Part shown: positions 42,641-53,250 of the stretch, in pieces
Numbering within the stretch: position 1 is the first letter of the stretch
How the letters are laid out: each line of letters starts with the position of its first letter
Source of the DNA: Cynocephalus volans
Lineage: Eukaryota > Chordata > Mammalia > Dermoptera > Cynocephalidae
Reading direction: 5' to 3'
DNA: 64,000 nt
Assembly: GCF_027409185.1 (NCBI RefSeq)
Contig: NC_084469.1
Coordinates: 29,502,293-29,566,292, forward strand
Notes under the pieces: model-generated
What the model saw: the letters and a program-made list of their open reading frames with translations, nothing else
The model's database searches: none
What the model was told of the DNA's origin: nothing
Program-made: the position numbers and the translations under genes

Positions 42641-42740
42641 GCTGCCCAATTAGCTCACTTGGTTACTGTGTTATATTGATAACACCAAGGTCAAGGGTTC
42701 AGATCCCCATACCAGACAGCTGCCAAAAAAAAAAAATTAA
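42641..42740 (+). mobile_element. tRNA-Ile-type SINE
   Basis: GGCTGCCCAATTAGCTCACT, TTGATAACACCAAGGTCAAG, AGATCCCCATACCAGAC and poly-A. Confidence 0.9.
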
Positions 42741-42883
42741 ATTAAATTACACGATATGTAAAATAAATCCTGCATGGATTAACAAACACAATAGTATAAA
42801 AACAATTAAAATCAAATACAAAAATGTTAGAGGAAATATAGGAGAACGTTTTGTAAGACTGGCCCAAAAGCGCGAATCTTACT

Positions 42884-43320
42884 TGTTGGGAAGGCTCACC
42901 TTGCAAAGACCAGGAGACAGAGATCGCTGCAATCAAGCAAGAGGTTTTTTATTTCCAGCATGCTGGGGTTGCTCCGTCTTCAGGACAGAAACAGCCCCGA
43001 GCTCTTAACATGAGCACTTTTTATACAGTTTGGTAGGCAGACTTTGGCAACAGGATGAGTTGTATAAGCTTATTGGTCACCTGAGGTGACTTTTAAATGC
43101 ATTGGTGGCTTTCAGTGAGGTGGTACACAGATGAGGAACTGGGGAATTGCCCAACAGCCCACCCCTTGTGTGGGTAGGCCCTTCCCGGAACTGGGTGAAC
43201 TTTGGGCGGTTTGGGAAAGTCCCACCTGCAGGGGCTTGTAAAACCTTGCGCAAGCTAATTACAGAAGCAGAAAAGCTAGTCAGTTAATATTCAAGGGTGG
43301 GGAAGGGGTTCAGGTCCACA
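42884..43320 (-). mobile_element. Probable ERV LTR inside L1
   Basis: The plus strand runs from TGTTGGGAAGGCTCACCTTG to GGGTTCAGGTCCACA, giving TG...CA ends. The host L1 sequence resumes on both sides after short unmatched stretches (about 20 bp each), so the exact ends are uncertain. A minus-strand TATA-like TATAAAAAG lies near 43020. Its orientation is inferred from this and from the host break. Confidence 0.5.
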
Positions 43321-43566
43321 GTTTTCATAAGCTTAGAATAGGGAGAGCCTTCTAAAGACAATGCTCAAAACCGTAAAGGAAAAGATTACTAGATTTGATC
43401 CCATAAAAAATTTTAAATTCAACATAATAAAAGATACTATAAATAATAGACAACAAATGGAGAAAATATTTGGAACATATATAACAAAGAGTTAACATTC
43501 AAGATATCTTCTTAAACAATGACAAATCAATAAGAAAAAAATCCAACATTAAAATGAGGGATAGAG

Positions 43567-44170
43567 GGCCGGCCACTGGCTCACTTGGGAGAGTGTGGTG
43601 CTGATAACACCAAGGCCAAGGGTTTGGATCCCTATATAGGGATGGCCAGTTAGCTCACTTTAGAGAGCGTGGTGCTTGAAAGGAAAAACCCGGCCCGAAC
43701 GCAGAACGAGAAATACACCAGGAGACAAAGGCTCAACCACGATGTATTAAGCAGGCAAAATGGACAGGCGGGCTGCTCTCTCGAAAGTGGGAGCAGCAGC
43801 AGGGAGAGTTGGGGTGAGCCCATAATATCCCGTTAAGCTGAGCTGGACTGTTCTTATTGGCTAGGGAGGGAGGGGAGGGCAGTGAGCGAGGTTTAAGCTG
43901 AGTTGGGATTTTTCTATAGGTGGAGAAATTCGCGCACACAGGAAGGGGATGTGGCGGTGAAGAAGAAAGGGGAGGGGGGTCTTTGTTCTCGGAAAATGTG
44001 CTTTTCTAGGGGCCTTGAAACTTTTCTGCAGCCATTTTGGGCATTCTGCTGCCATCTTAGACTGTCCTCGGGTAGACCAGGATTGCCTAACAGTGCTGAC
44101 AACACCAAGTCAAGGATTAAGATCCCCTTACTGGTTATCTTTAAAAAATAAAATAAAATAAAATAAAATG
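43567..44170 (+). mobile_element. Dimeric SINE split by a solo LTR
   Basis: GGGCCGGCCACTGGCTCACT up to GAGAGCGTGGTGCT lies left of the LTR, and GTGCTGACAACACCAAGTCA up to an A/(AAAAT)n tail lies right. The two parts join exactly at the duplicated GTGCT. Confidence 0.92.
43677..44092 (-). mobile_element. Solo ERV LTR with 5-bp target duplication
   Basis: A 416-bp element, TGAAAGG...CCTAACA on the plus strand (TGTTAG...TTTCA on the minus). It is bounded by GTGCT at 43672-43676 and 44093-44097 and inserted in a dimeric SINE. The minus strand has a U3-like 5' part and a GC-rich part before GCCTGCTTAATACATCG near its 3' end. It is a gammaretrovirus-like LTR by appearance; the 5-bp duplication is atypical for that group, so the class is uncertain. 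No internal viral sequence remains. Confidence 0.88.
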
Positions 44171-44264
44171 AGCAAAAGATATGAACAGGAAGCTCACATA
44201 AGAGAATATATAATTGACCAATGAATGTACATGAAAAAATGCTCTAACACACTAGTAATTATGG

Positions 44265-44668
44265 TGTTGTGGAGTGATTGAATTGTGTCCTCCAAAGTTT
44301 ATATATTAGAAGCTTAATTCCCACTGTAACTGTCGAGAGTGGGAAATCCTATTATGGCAATTGAAAGGTGGGGCCTTGAAGAGATGATTAGATTGGAGGA
44401 CCATCCCGTAGTGAACAGATTAATACCAGTGGTCAGGAGTGTAATTCTGAGGGCTATAAAAGAAGAGCACTTGAGGAAATATCTCTCTCTCTGCTGTACC
44501 ACTCTCACCATGTGACACCCTGCATTGCTGTAGAGTCATCTCACCAAATGTGTTCTCTGGACTGTGGACTTCCCAGCCTCCAAAACTGTAAGCAATAAAT
44601 TTTGTTTTCTTACACATTACCCAGTTTTTCAGGTATTTTGTTATGAGCAACATAAACAAACTAATACA
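44265..44668 (+). mobile_element. MaLR-type solo LTR
   Basis: GATTGAATTGTGTCCTCCAA, GTGGACTTCCCAGCCTCCAA, AGCAATAAATTTTGTTTTCT and an end of CTAATACA. TATGG/CATGG flank it (4 of 5). Confidence 0.8.
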
Positions 44669-44699
44669 CATGGAAAGGTATGTCAAAGACCATTTTCAT

Positions 44700-44755
44700 T
44701 TATTTGTTTATTTATTATTCATGATGGCTGACTGGTATGGGCATCTGAATACCAT
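44700..44755 (-). mobile_element. Truncated tRNA-Ile SINE
   Basis: GATGGCTGACTGGTATGGGC followed by ATCTGAA, preceded by a T/A-rich tail. ACCATTTT(C/T)A flanks it. Confidence 0.65.
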
Positions 44756-44814
44756 TTTTAACACAACAGATTAACAAAAATTTCAAAAGATTGATAATAT
44801 CCAATGATGGCAAA

Positions 44815-45425
44815 GACTAGTGCTGTGTAACAAACCACCCTCAAACTTGTTGTCTTAAAACAACAGACATAATTCTATAGGTCAGCTGGGCAATTGTTCT
44901 GGCGTGAATTGGTTCAGCTGATTGTGCAGTCTGCTGGAGGTTCCACTGTGGCTTGGGTGGTCCAGGATGACCTTTCTCACATGTCTGGCAATTGGCAGGC
45001 TAGTTGGTCCACAGTAAGGGTCAGCAAACTGCTGCGTGTGGGCCAAATCAGGCCATGCCTATTTGTATACATATTGATTCTGTCTGCTTCCATAGCATAA
45101 CAGTAGACTTGAATAGTTGCGAGAGACTATATAACCCAAAAGGCTGAACATACATACTCTCTGGACCTGTAAAGAAAATGTTTGGAAATCCCCGGTCTAG
45201 GGAACCTCAGCTAGGAGTGTTTGTCTCTGCTTCACACTGTTTCTCATCCTGAAGTGGGATAAACTGGGTTTATTCACATGGCAAAAATATTCTAAGAGAG
45301 TGAGAAAGGAAGCAGCAATAGCTCTTAAGGCCTGGGCCAGCCAGATGCAGGGGTGGGGACACAGACTTTATTGTGGATGGGAGGAACAGCCAAGAATCTG
45401 TAGCCTTTTGCAATCTACTGTAGTG
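44815..45425 (-). mobile_element. MLT1/ERVL-type LTR, antisense, with a nested hAT fossil
   Basis: GCTGTGTAACAAACCACCCT and CACATGTCTGGCAATTGGCA match the antisense of the LTR type at 10779-11314. Text resumes at 45200 (TTCACACTGTTTCTCATCCT, AATAGCTCTTAAGGCCTGGG). About 44995-45195 is a different element starting AGGGTCAGCAAACTGC, of hAT/MER type. Confidence 0.6.
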
Positions 45426-45731
45426 AGTACAGATTGCCTTTTTGAGGGGTCCTTTGGCAATATATATTAAAATCTAAAATGTCCAGTCGTAGAATATCTG
45501 TGAAAGGAAGAAACTGATGACAGCGATTACTTCTGGAGTGAAGACCTGATGGCTGGGAGATTGGAGTAGGAAGGAGACTTGCTTGTCAATGTGATTGATT
45601 TTGTACCTTTTGATTTTTGCACCAGAGGTATGTAGGTTGAAAAATAAATAAATGTGTTATTCTTCTAGCCAGCAATTCCATTTTTAAGTTTATGTCCCAG
45701 AGAAATCTTCAAGAAGCTGGAAATATTTGTA

Positions 45732-45773
45732 TTGTCTTTTAATTCCATTTTTCCACGAACTTTTTGAAGTACC
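45732..45773. mobile_element. Half of the palindromic MITE
   Basis: TTCCACGAACTTTTTGAAGT is one arm of the 41249 element. It is flanked by TTTGTA (45726-45731 and 45774-45779), and the host L1 reads through when it is removed. Confidence 0.6.
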
Positions 45774-45939
45774 TTTGTATTTACAGTGAGGTTGAGGTGG
45801 GTAAAGATGTTCATTGTTACATTGTTTATTAAAGAGAAAAACATGCGAATAACCTAAATACCCCTCAGTTGGGGATGAGTAAATAAATTATGGTACATCT
45901 GTGTTATGGAATGATATGTAGCTGTTTAAAAATGTAAAT

Positions 45940-46085
45940 CTAGTCTCTCTGCTCTCTCTACTTCCACCATCTTGCAATGTGAGGCCCCTGGGTCACTGTC
46001 ACCATTACCAGATGGACTTTGGACTTCTCAGCGTCAGAAACTGTAAGCAATAAATTTCATTTTCTGTATTGAAAAAATAAAAAAT
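45940..46085 (+). mobile_element. Retrocopy of an LTR-terminated transcript
   Basis: The insert ends AGCAATAAATTTCATTTTCT, then GTATT and an A-rich tail, and is flanked by AAAAATGTAAAT (45928-45939 and 46086-46097). The body matches the 3' half of a MaLR LTR (compare 44480-44620), stopping about 18 nt after AATAAA, where a transcript would be cleaved. Confidence 0.7.
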
Positions 46086-46431
46086 AAAAATGTAAATGTA
46101 CATCTACTAACATGGAAAATCTCCAAGATGTAGAATAAGGGAAAAGGAAATTATGAAACATCAGGTTCAGTCTGACATCATTTATGTAAAGCAAAAATAA
46201 ACACATATTTCAATATGAAAATATAAATGTATAAAAGCAGCCATAGGAAAAAATTCTGAAAGGAAAGGTCCTAAATTGATAACAGTTGTTACCTTGGAGA
46301 AAATGGGTTGAAATGTTAGAGGTGGGGCATGAGAGTCTTTAATTTTATCTGTGTCATTTGAATGTTTTACAGTGATAATGGATTCATGTACCATCATTTG
46401 TATAATTTAAAAATAGATTTTCATATGATTA

Positions 46432-46507
46432 GAGCGTGGTGCTGGTAACACCAAGGTCAAGGGTTCAGGTCCCTGTACTGGCCAGCTGCCAACAATGACA
46501 ACAAAAA
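46432..46507 (+). mobile_element. 5'-truncated tRNA-Ile SINE
   Basis: TTAGAGCGTGGTGCTGGTAA, CAGGTCCCTGTACTGGCCAG, A-rich tail. AAAATAGATTT flanks both sides. Confidence 0.88.
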
Positions 46508-46878
46508 ATAGATTTAAAATAATAAAAGAAGAAAAGAGAACAAAGTCAGGTCTGTCAAAAAACTACAACTTGAGACTCATGCAGGAAAAGACAGTTTGGA
46601 GGAGAAGCAGAGCCTACCACGGCCTGGGCAGCTGTTCAGGACAGCCAGCCTCCATGAGATAATCAGTGATCTCGATAGGCACAATCTTGTGGCACCTCCA
46701 TGTCAACATGGACTTCCATGACCACTGTAGCAAGGAAAGAGAGAGAATGTAGAGTTGCATACTGACTTTTAGTGTTTCCACTTAGGAGTGACACACATCA
46801 TTTCACTGGCCAAAGCAAATCACATGACCCCGCCTCACTTGGGATGGGGAGGATGTTGGGAGTGAAATCCTTCCATGT

Positions 46879-46976
46879 GGGGCCAGCCCATGGCTCACTC
46901 GGGAGAGTGTGGTGCTGATAACACCAAGGCCACGGGTTAAGATCCCCTTACTGGTCATCTTTAAAAAAAAAAAAAC
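46879..46976 (+). mobile_element. Dimeric SINE collapsed to one arm
   Basis: A left-arm start, GGGCCAGCCCATGGCTCACT, runs through GGCCACGGGTT and then directly into the right-arm end, AAGATCCCCTTACTGG. Duplication AAATCCTTCCATGT (46865-46878 and 46977-46990) shows that it inserted in this form or collapsed later. Confidence 0.88.
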
Positions 46977-47002
46977 AAATCCTTCCATGTACCCCAGAAT
47001 GA

Positions 47003-47034
47003 ATTCTGTTCTCCAATATTCTGGAGAACAGAAT
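47003..47034. repeat. Perfect 13-bp inverted repeat (hairpin)
   Basis: ATTCTGTTCTCCA and TGGAGAACAGAAT separated by ATATTC. Not part of a repeat I recognise. Confidence 0.85.
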
Positions 47035-47129
47035 ATTGCTGGAGAGCAATGACATTCACCGCACGTGCCTCATCCATGATTATCAGAGAGCCACATGACA
47101 GACACAAACAGAATCAGAATCAGGGAATA

Positions 47130-47885
47130 CGGATTAAATTTAAAGATGAGCCAGTTCATCAAAAAATTAAAAATAGAATTACCATTTGATCCAGCAATTC
47201 CACTTCTAGGTATATACTCAAACAAATTGAAAGCAGGGTCCAGAAGATATATTTGTACAATTATGTTCATTTGATAGCTGCATTATTTACAGTAGCCAAA
47301 AGGTGGAAGCAATCCAAGTGTCCATTGACGGATGAATGAATAAACAAAATGTGGTATACACATACAATGCACTATTAATATTATTTAGACTTAAAAAGGA
47401 AGTAAATTCTGACACACGCTACAACACAAATGAACCTTGAGGACATTATGCTAAGTCAAATAAGTCGGTCACAAAAAAAACTGTATGATTCCACTTATAT
47501 GAGGTACCAAGAGTAGTCAGATCTACAGAGACGGAAATAGAAGGGTCGTTGCCAGGGGCAGTGGGGAGGGGAGAATAGGGAATTGTTTTTTAATGGGGAT
47601 AGAGTTTCAGTTTTGCAAGATGGAAAGGGTTCTGGAGATGGACGGTGGTGATGGTTACTCAACACTGTGAATATACTTAATTCTACTCCATTGTACACTT
47701 AAAAATTAACATGAGACTGGCCAGTTAGCTCAGTTGGTTAGAATGCAGTGTTATAACACCAAGGTCAAGGATTTGGGTCCCTGGACCAGCCAGCCACACC
47801 CTCCCCCGCAAAACACACACACACACACACAAAAAAAAAAACCCCAAAACTATTAATGTGGTATTTTTTATGTTATATCTTTTTT
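47130..47885 (+). mobile_element. L1M 3' end with SINE
   Basis: CCAGCAATTCCACTTCTAGG, GTCCATTGACGGATGAATGA, GATTCCACTTATATGAGGTA. The 3' end is split at 47714-47830 by a SINE. Confidence 0.87.
47714..47840 (+). mobile_element. tRNA-Ile-type SINE with (CA)n tail
   Basis: GACTGGCCAGTTAGCTCAGT, TTATAACACCAAGGTCAAGG and CCAGCCAGCC, then a CA/A-rich tail. Confidence 0.9.
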
Positions 47886-48019
47886 ACCACTTAAAAATCT
47901 TGTTTGAGTATTTCTGATTGGCAGCATCTAGGTAACATGCCTTCCTCATCCTCACTGCAAGAAAAACTGGGAATTTTATTTCTACTTTCTACATTGGTAA
48001 AGGGGGCCTCATAACAGGG

Positions 48020-48410
48020 GGATTTCTCCCAATATAGAAAAATTGTTCAAAAGATAATGGACTACCTCACGTGTCTACTATAGCATCAAATTCACAAGAA
48101 AAGATTAACACCTTAAAGAGGGAATCAACTGGGCAAATAGAACTCTTTGAAATAAATATTAATTCCTATATTGAGAGAGGATATTACATTCATAAAACAA
48201 GAAGAGGTTAATGTGGAAAAGAACCAATCAGAGATCTTGGAAATTAAAAACAGGATACCTGAAACTGAAACAACAAATGGGTGAAAAGTAGAACTGGGCA
48301 CAATGAAGATCAAATAATTGTTCAAAGAAACGTAAAACACAGCACAAAAGGATAAAGATATGGACAATACGAGATAAAACAGATTTAGAAGATACATCCA
48401 GAAGCTTCAG
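48020..48410 (+). mobile_element. L1 or HAL1 ORF1-region fossil (tentative)
   Basis: A-rich sense text (GAACCAATCAGAGATCTTGG, AAATTAAAAACAGG) resembles an old L1 ORF1 region. Confidence 0.35.
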
Positions 48411-48529
48411 GTTGGCCTCTGGGTTCACAGGGCTTAGTTTACTATCATTTGTCTCCTTGATAGTCTGAGACTGCTAAATCGCTTTTTCTCTGTTTTAAAA
48501 CAAACAGTGGACAAAGGATCCAAACTGTG

Positions 48530-48780
48530 CCCCACTGGTGGGCTCCTTGAGGGCAGGGCTGGTCTTTCATCTCTGTATTTTTTTTTTTTTTCTTTTTAGA
48601 GGTTGGCCAGTGTGAAGATCTGAACCTGTGACCCTGGTGTTATAAGGTTGTGCTCTAACCAACTGAACTTACTGGCCAGCCCTGTCTTTCATCTCAATCC
48701 CTGGTGTCTGGCACCTAGGAGGAGGCTCTCAGTAGATGGTGGTTGAATACATGCTGAAGGGCTGTGCAATTGAACCGCCT
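48530..48780 (+). mobile_element. L2 3' end split by SINE
   Basis: GGCTCCTTGAGGGCAGGGCT, then (after the SINE) GTGTCTGGCACCTAGGAGGA and GTAGATGGTGGTTGAATACA. Confidence 0.8.
48574..48683 (-). mobile_element. tRNA-Ile-type SINE
   Basis: T-run, GAGGTTGGCCAGTGTGAAGA, GTGACCCTGGTGTTATAAGG and TTACTGGCCAGCCC. GTCTTTCATCTC duplicated (48562-48573 and 48684-48695). Confidence 0.93.
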
Positions 48781-48899
48781 TTTCTTGGTGGAAGCACAGG
48801 TCTCATCCTTGGGGCTGTAGATGCTGAGGTGGAGGGTCATGGTGGGAGCCTTGGCCTAGAAGTACTAACATATCAGCTATTACAATCCCTTACATGTAT

Positions 48900-49045
48900 A
48901 AGTATGTATTAGCCCACAATAGCAAAGCCCACTCATTGCTTGTTTCTATTCTGAGCCTCACACTATTCTTGGGAAGTACATGTAGCTAATGCTGTAATCT
49001 CATTTTACAGGTGAGGAAACTGAGGCTCAGAGGAGTGATCCAGCT
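48900..49045 (-). mobile_element. MIR SINE
   Basis: The plus strand has AATCTCATTTTACAGGTGAG and GAAACTGAGGCTCAGAGGAG, the reverse complement of MIR. Confidence 0.8.
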
Positions 49046-49299
49046 GGATCATGAAGAACCCAGTCTTGCCGGCTTTCTGGGGCCAGGTTTCCTGGAGCTC
49101 CAGCACCAGACTTGTAGCTATGCATGAGCATGGGCTGGCATTTCTCCTGCTTGTCCCTCTGCCCACTTCAGTAGTCAAGGCTGCAGGGTGCAAAGGAAGG
49201 GCCCTGGGCTGGAGACTGGCTGGTAGCAGGTGATGTGGTGGCAAGGGTATTGAAATGGGGAGAGCAATGTTGTCACGTAATGCCAGTCCAGGTTTGATT

Positions 49300-50085
49300 C
49301 AGTGCAGGTGTGCTTACCAAAGCCTTGCTGGGCTAGGTGCTGGGGGAGGAGTACAGTGATGAATGAGACACAGGCCTCATACTCAGGGAGCCAAAACTTG
49401 ATAGGACAACAGCTTTATATATGTAAGATATTCAGAAGTTCATGAGGCTTATCTAAAACAGAGTTCTCAACCAGAGATTCACAGAATGCCTGTGGAGATT
49501 TTTAAGAATACACAAACAAAATGCAGATGTCAGAGCCCCACCTCGGTCCTACTGAGTTTGAATTTCCTGTAATGGGATCCAATCATGTGGATTTTTAAAA
49601 AATGGTTTCCCTGGATTCTGATGTGCACTGCTAGGTGAGACCTATTGCTCTAATGCAAAATTGTTGTTGATTGTGAGCCAATAAGAGAAGCACACAAATA
49701 ACTATAACAGAAGGCAAATTGGGGTGAGGACCTTAAGAAAATGGCAAACCAAGTGCTATGTATGGGGTTTCAAAAGAGGGAGAGATAACATTTGGATGGA
49801 AGAATCAAGATGGCTTTGAGGGCAAAGTGGCAATTTGTGATGGGACATAAAGTATGTGTAAGATGTGGGCCAGTAGAAATTGTGGGAAGAAGGAGAGGAG
49901 CATATTTCAGGAAGAGAGACCAGCTTCAGCGAAGAGAGAGGCAGAAAAGAACATGGAGCGTGTTCAGGCTCCAGATCATAGTGAGTTTGGCTGGAGGGTG
50001 GGTAAACATTGGAGGAAAAGGAAGAGTAGGAATGTTGTGAATGGTCTTGTATGCTAGGATGAAGTTTATTAAATATGAATGGAAG
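49300..50085 (+). mobile_element. Ancient mammal-wide repeat (same family as 16640-17560) with MER5
   Basis: GGGCTAGGTGCTGGGGGAG and GGAGCCAAAACTTGATAGG at the left, GGGACATAAAGTATGTGTAA and GGTCTTGTATGCTAGGATGA at the right. A hAT MER5-like element (about 49455-49650: CAGAGCCCCACCTCGGTCCT, TTCTGATGTGCACTGCTAGG) interrupts it. Confidence 0.5.
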
Positions 50086-50830
50086 AGTCAATATTGTAGA
50101 AATGGCAATTCTCTCAAAATTGATCTATATATTTAATGTAATAACAATTTAAAAATCCCAAAAGGATTTCTGTAGAAAACTTAAAAAAATGATTCTAGAG
50201 TTTATTTGGAAATATAAACGTGATAAGAGTCAGGCAAATTCTGAAAAACAAGATTAACATAGCTGCCTTATGTGATATAGTAATAGAAAGTTACAATAAT
50301 TAAAACAAATGTGTGCATGTATAGAAATAGGCAGACAGATCAATGAAACAAGTCTAGAGAAAAACCCAAACATATGTGGGAACTACATAAATTACCAAGA
50401 GGACAGTTCAAATCAATGGGTTGAAAATGGTATTCACATGAAATCAGCCAATCACGAAAAGACGAATACCGCATGATTCCACTTATAAAAGATGTCTAAA
50501 ATAGTCAACTTCATAAAAACAGAGAGTAGAATGTTAGTTGCTAAGGTCTGGGGGGTAGGGGGAAAGGGGAGTTGTTTAATAGGTACAGGGTTTCAGTTTT
50601 ACAAAATGAAAAAGTCCTGGAGATTTGTTTCACAACAATGTGAATATATGTAACAATACTGAACTATACACTCAAAAATGGTTAGGATGTTATAACACCA
50701 AGGTCACAGATTCAGATCCCTGGACTGGACTGGCCAGGCACCTCCCCCCCCCCCAAAAAAGGTTAAGATGGTAAATTTTATGTATGTGTTTTTTACCGCA
50801 ATAAAAGAAATTATAATGGTATTCAAACAT
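50085..50830 (+). mobile_element. L1M fragments with truncated SINE
   Basis: TCAATATTGTAGAAATGGCA starts an ORF2 piece. The 3' end follows (ATGATTCCACTTATAAAAGA, TACAGGGTTTCAGTTTTACA). A SINE fragment with CCTCCCCCCCCCCC lies at 50689-50760. Confidence 0.8.
50689..50760 (+). mobile_element. 5'-truncated tRNA-Ile SINE
   Basis: GTTATAACACCAAGGTCACA, CAGATCCCTGGACTGG. Flanked by GGTTAGGATG/GGTTAAGATG. Confidence 0.82.
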
Positions 50831-51780
50831 CTAGCTAGCAATTTGGAAAAGGTTCATATGTCCCTAGATCCCATATAGATCAATAATAACAATAGTGAAC
50901 ATCTCAAGAAGAATTGACATCAATCCTCCTCACACTCTTCTGAAAAACTGAAGAGGAGAGAACACTTCCAAACTCATTCTATGAAACCAGCATTACCCTG
51001 ATACCAAAACCATGCAAAGACCTATAATAAAAGAAAACTATAGACTGATATCTCTTACGAATATTGATAAAAAAAAATCCTCAACAAAACACTAGCAAGC
51101 TGTATTTAATAGCATATTAAGAGGATTATACACTGTGACAAAGTGAGATCTATTCCTGGAATTCAAGGATGGCTCAACATATGAAAATCTATCAATGAAT
51201 ACACCAAATTAACAGAATGAAGGGGGAAATAAACCAAACACATGACCATCTTGATTGATGCAGAAAAGCATTTGACAAAATTCAGCACCTTTTCTTGATA
51301 AAAACACTCAACAAACTAGAAATAGAAGGAAACTATCTAAACATAATAAAGGCCATATATGAAAATCCCACAGCTAACATGATACTCAATGGTGAAACAC
51401 CAAAAGGTTTCCATCTAAGATCAGGAACAAGACAAGGATGCCTGCTTTTATCACTTTAATTCAGCATAGTACTGAAAGTTCTAGCCAGAACAATTAGTCA
51501 AGAAAAAGAAATAAAGGTATCCAAATTGGAAAGAAAGAAATAAAATTATCTCTGTTCATAGATTACATGATTTATTATGAATAAAACCCTAAAGATTCCA
51601 CCAAAAAACTGTTAGAACTAGTAAGCAAATTCAGCAAAGTTGCAGGATGCAAAATTAACCTACAAAAATCAGTTGCATTTCTATACACTAACAATGAACA
51701 ATCTGAAAAAGAAATTAAGAAAATAATCCCATTTACAACAGCACCAAAAAAATAAAATGAATAAACTGAACCAACAAGGC

Positions 51781-52156
51781 TGTGTTAATTTGCTGGGGCT
51801 ACCATAACAAAATACCACAGACTAGGTGGCTTAAACAACAGAAATTTATTTTCTCACAATTCTGGAGGCTAGAAGTCCAAGATCAAGGTGTCAGCAGGTT
51901 TGATTTCTTCTGAGGCCTCTCTCCTCAGCGTGCAGATGGGCATCTTCTCACTCACATCATCAACACACTCACATGTGTTGTCTCTCTGTCTGTGTTGTCT
52001 ATGTCCTGATCTCCTCTCTGTCCAAGGACACAAGTCATACTGTATTAGGGCCCATCCTAATGATCCCATTTGAAGGTCCTATCTCCAAATACAGTCACAT
52101 TCTGAGGATTAGAGCTTCAATATATGAATTTTAGGGGGACAGTGCAGCCCATAACA
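51781..52156 (-). mobile_element. MLT1-type solo LTR
   Basis: The plus strand runs TGTGTTAATTTGCTGGGGCT through TTAAACAACAGAAATTTATT and GGGCCCATCCTAATGATCCC to CAGCCCATAACA, the antisense of MLT1-like LTRs. AAGGC/GAGGC flank it inside L1. Confidence 0.85.
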
Positions 52157-53136
52157 GAGGCAAAAGACTTGTACACTGAAAATTATAAAACATTGCTGGG
52201 AAAAATTAAAGAACACATAAATAAATGGAAAGGTAGCCCATGTTTATGGATTGAAAATACTTAACATTGTCAGGATGGCAGCCTCCCCAAAGTGATCTAC
52301 AGATTCAGTGTAATTCCTATCAAATTCCAACTACCGTTTTTGCAAGTAAAAAAGCCAATCCTCAAATTCATATGGAACTGCAACGGCCCCAAGTAGCCAA
52401 AACAATCTTGAAAACGAAGAACAAAGTTGGAGGACTCACACATCCCAATCTCAAAACTTACCGCAAAGCTACAGTAGTCAAGAGAATGGGTACTGGCATA
52501 GGATAGATAGATAGACCAATGGAATAGAATTGAGAGTCCAGAAATAAACCCAAACTTCTATGGTCAATTGATTTTCTATAAGGGTGCCACAATCATTCAA
52601 TGGGGAGAGAATTTTATCTTCAACAAATGGTTCAGAGACAACATGTAAAAATGCAGCCGGACCCCCACCTCACTCCATATCTAAAAATTAACTGAAAATT
52701 AATCAATGACCTAATATAAAAGCTAAAGATATAAAACTCTTAGAAGAAAACACAGGGGTAAGTTTTCTTGACCTCAGATTTGGCAGTGGATTCTTGGATT
52801 TGTTACCAAAAGAATGAGCAACAACAGAAAAAATAGATAGTTTTTACTTAATCAAAATTAAAAGCTTTTGTGCACCAAAGGACATTATCAAGAAGGTGAA
52901 AGACAACCTATAGAATGGGAGAAAATATTTGCAAGTAATACATCTGAAAAGGGTTTAATATTCGGAATATATAGATATCTCTTGCAATTCAACAACAAAA
53001 AGATGAACAACACAATTTGAAAATAGGCAAAATGCCTTAGACATTGCTCCAAAGAATATATACAAATGACCAACAAGCACATGCGAAGTTCAGCATCACT
53101 GGTCATTAGGGAAATGTGTATCAAAACAACAATAAG

Positions 53137-53250
53137 GGGCTGTCTGGTTAGCTCAGCTGGTTAGAGCACAACCTTGTAACACCAAAGTCAAGGATTCAGA
53201 TCCCTGTACTAGCCAGCCACCAAAAAAAAAAAAAAAAAAAAAAAAACCCA
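53137..53250 (+). mobile_element. tRNA-Ile-type SINE
   Basis: GGGGCTGTCTGGTTAGCTCA, CTTGTAACACCAAAGTCAAG and a 27-base A-run. ACAACAATAAGG/ACAACGATGAGG flank it. Confidence 0.9.

Larger units (their letters stand above)
42541..44264 (+). mobile_element. L1M ORF2 fragment carrying several insertions
   Basis: L1 text (GGATTAACAAACACAATAGT, GAAAAGATTACTAGATTTGA, AACATTAAAATGAGGGATAG, AAAAGATATGAACAGGAAGC) is broken by a SINE (42641), an LTR (42884) and a dimeric SINE (43567), itself hosting an LTR. Confidence 0.75.
45440..46430 (+). mobile_element. L1M 3' region with two small insertions
   Basis: CCAGCAATTCCATTTTTAAG, ACATGCGAATAACCTAAATA, AATCTCCAAGATGTAGAATA. It is interrupted at 45732-45773 and 45940-46085. 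Confidence 0.75.
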
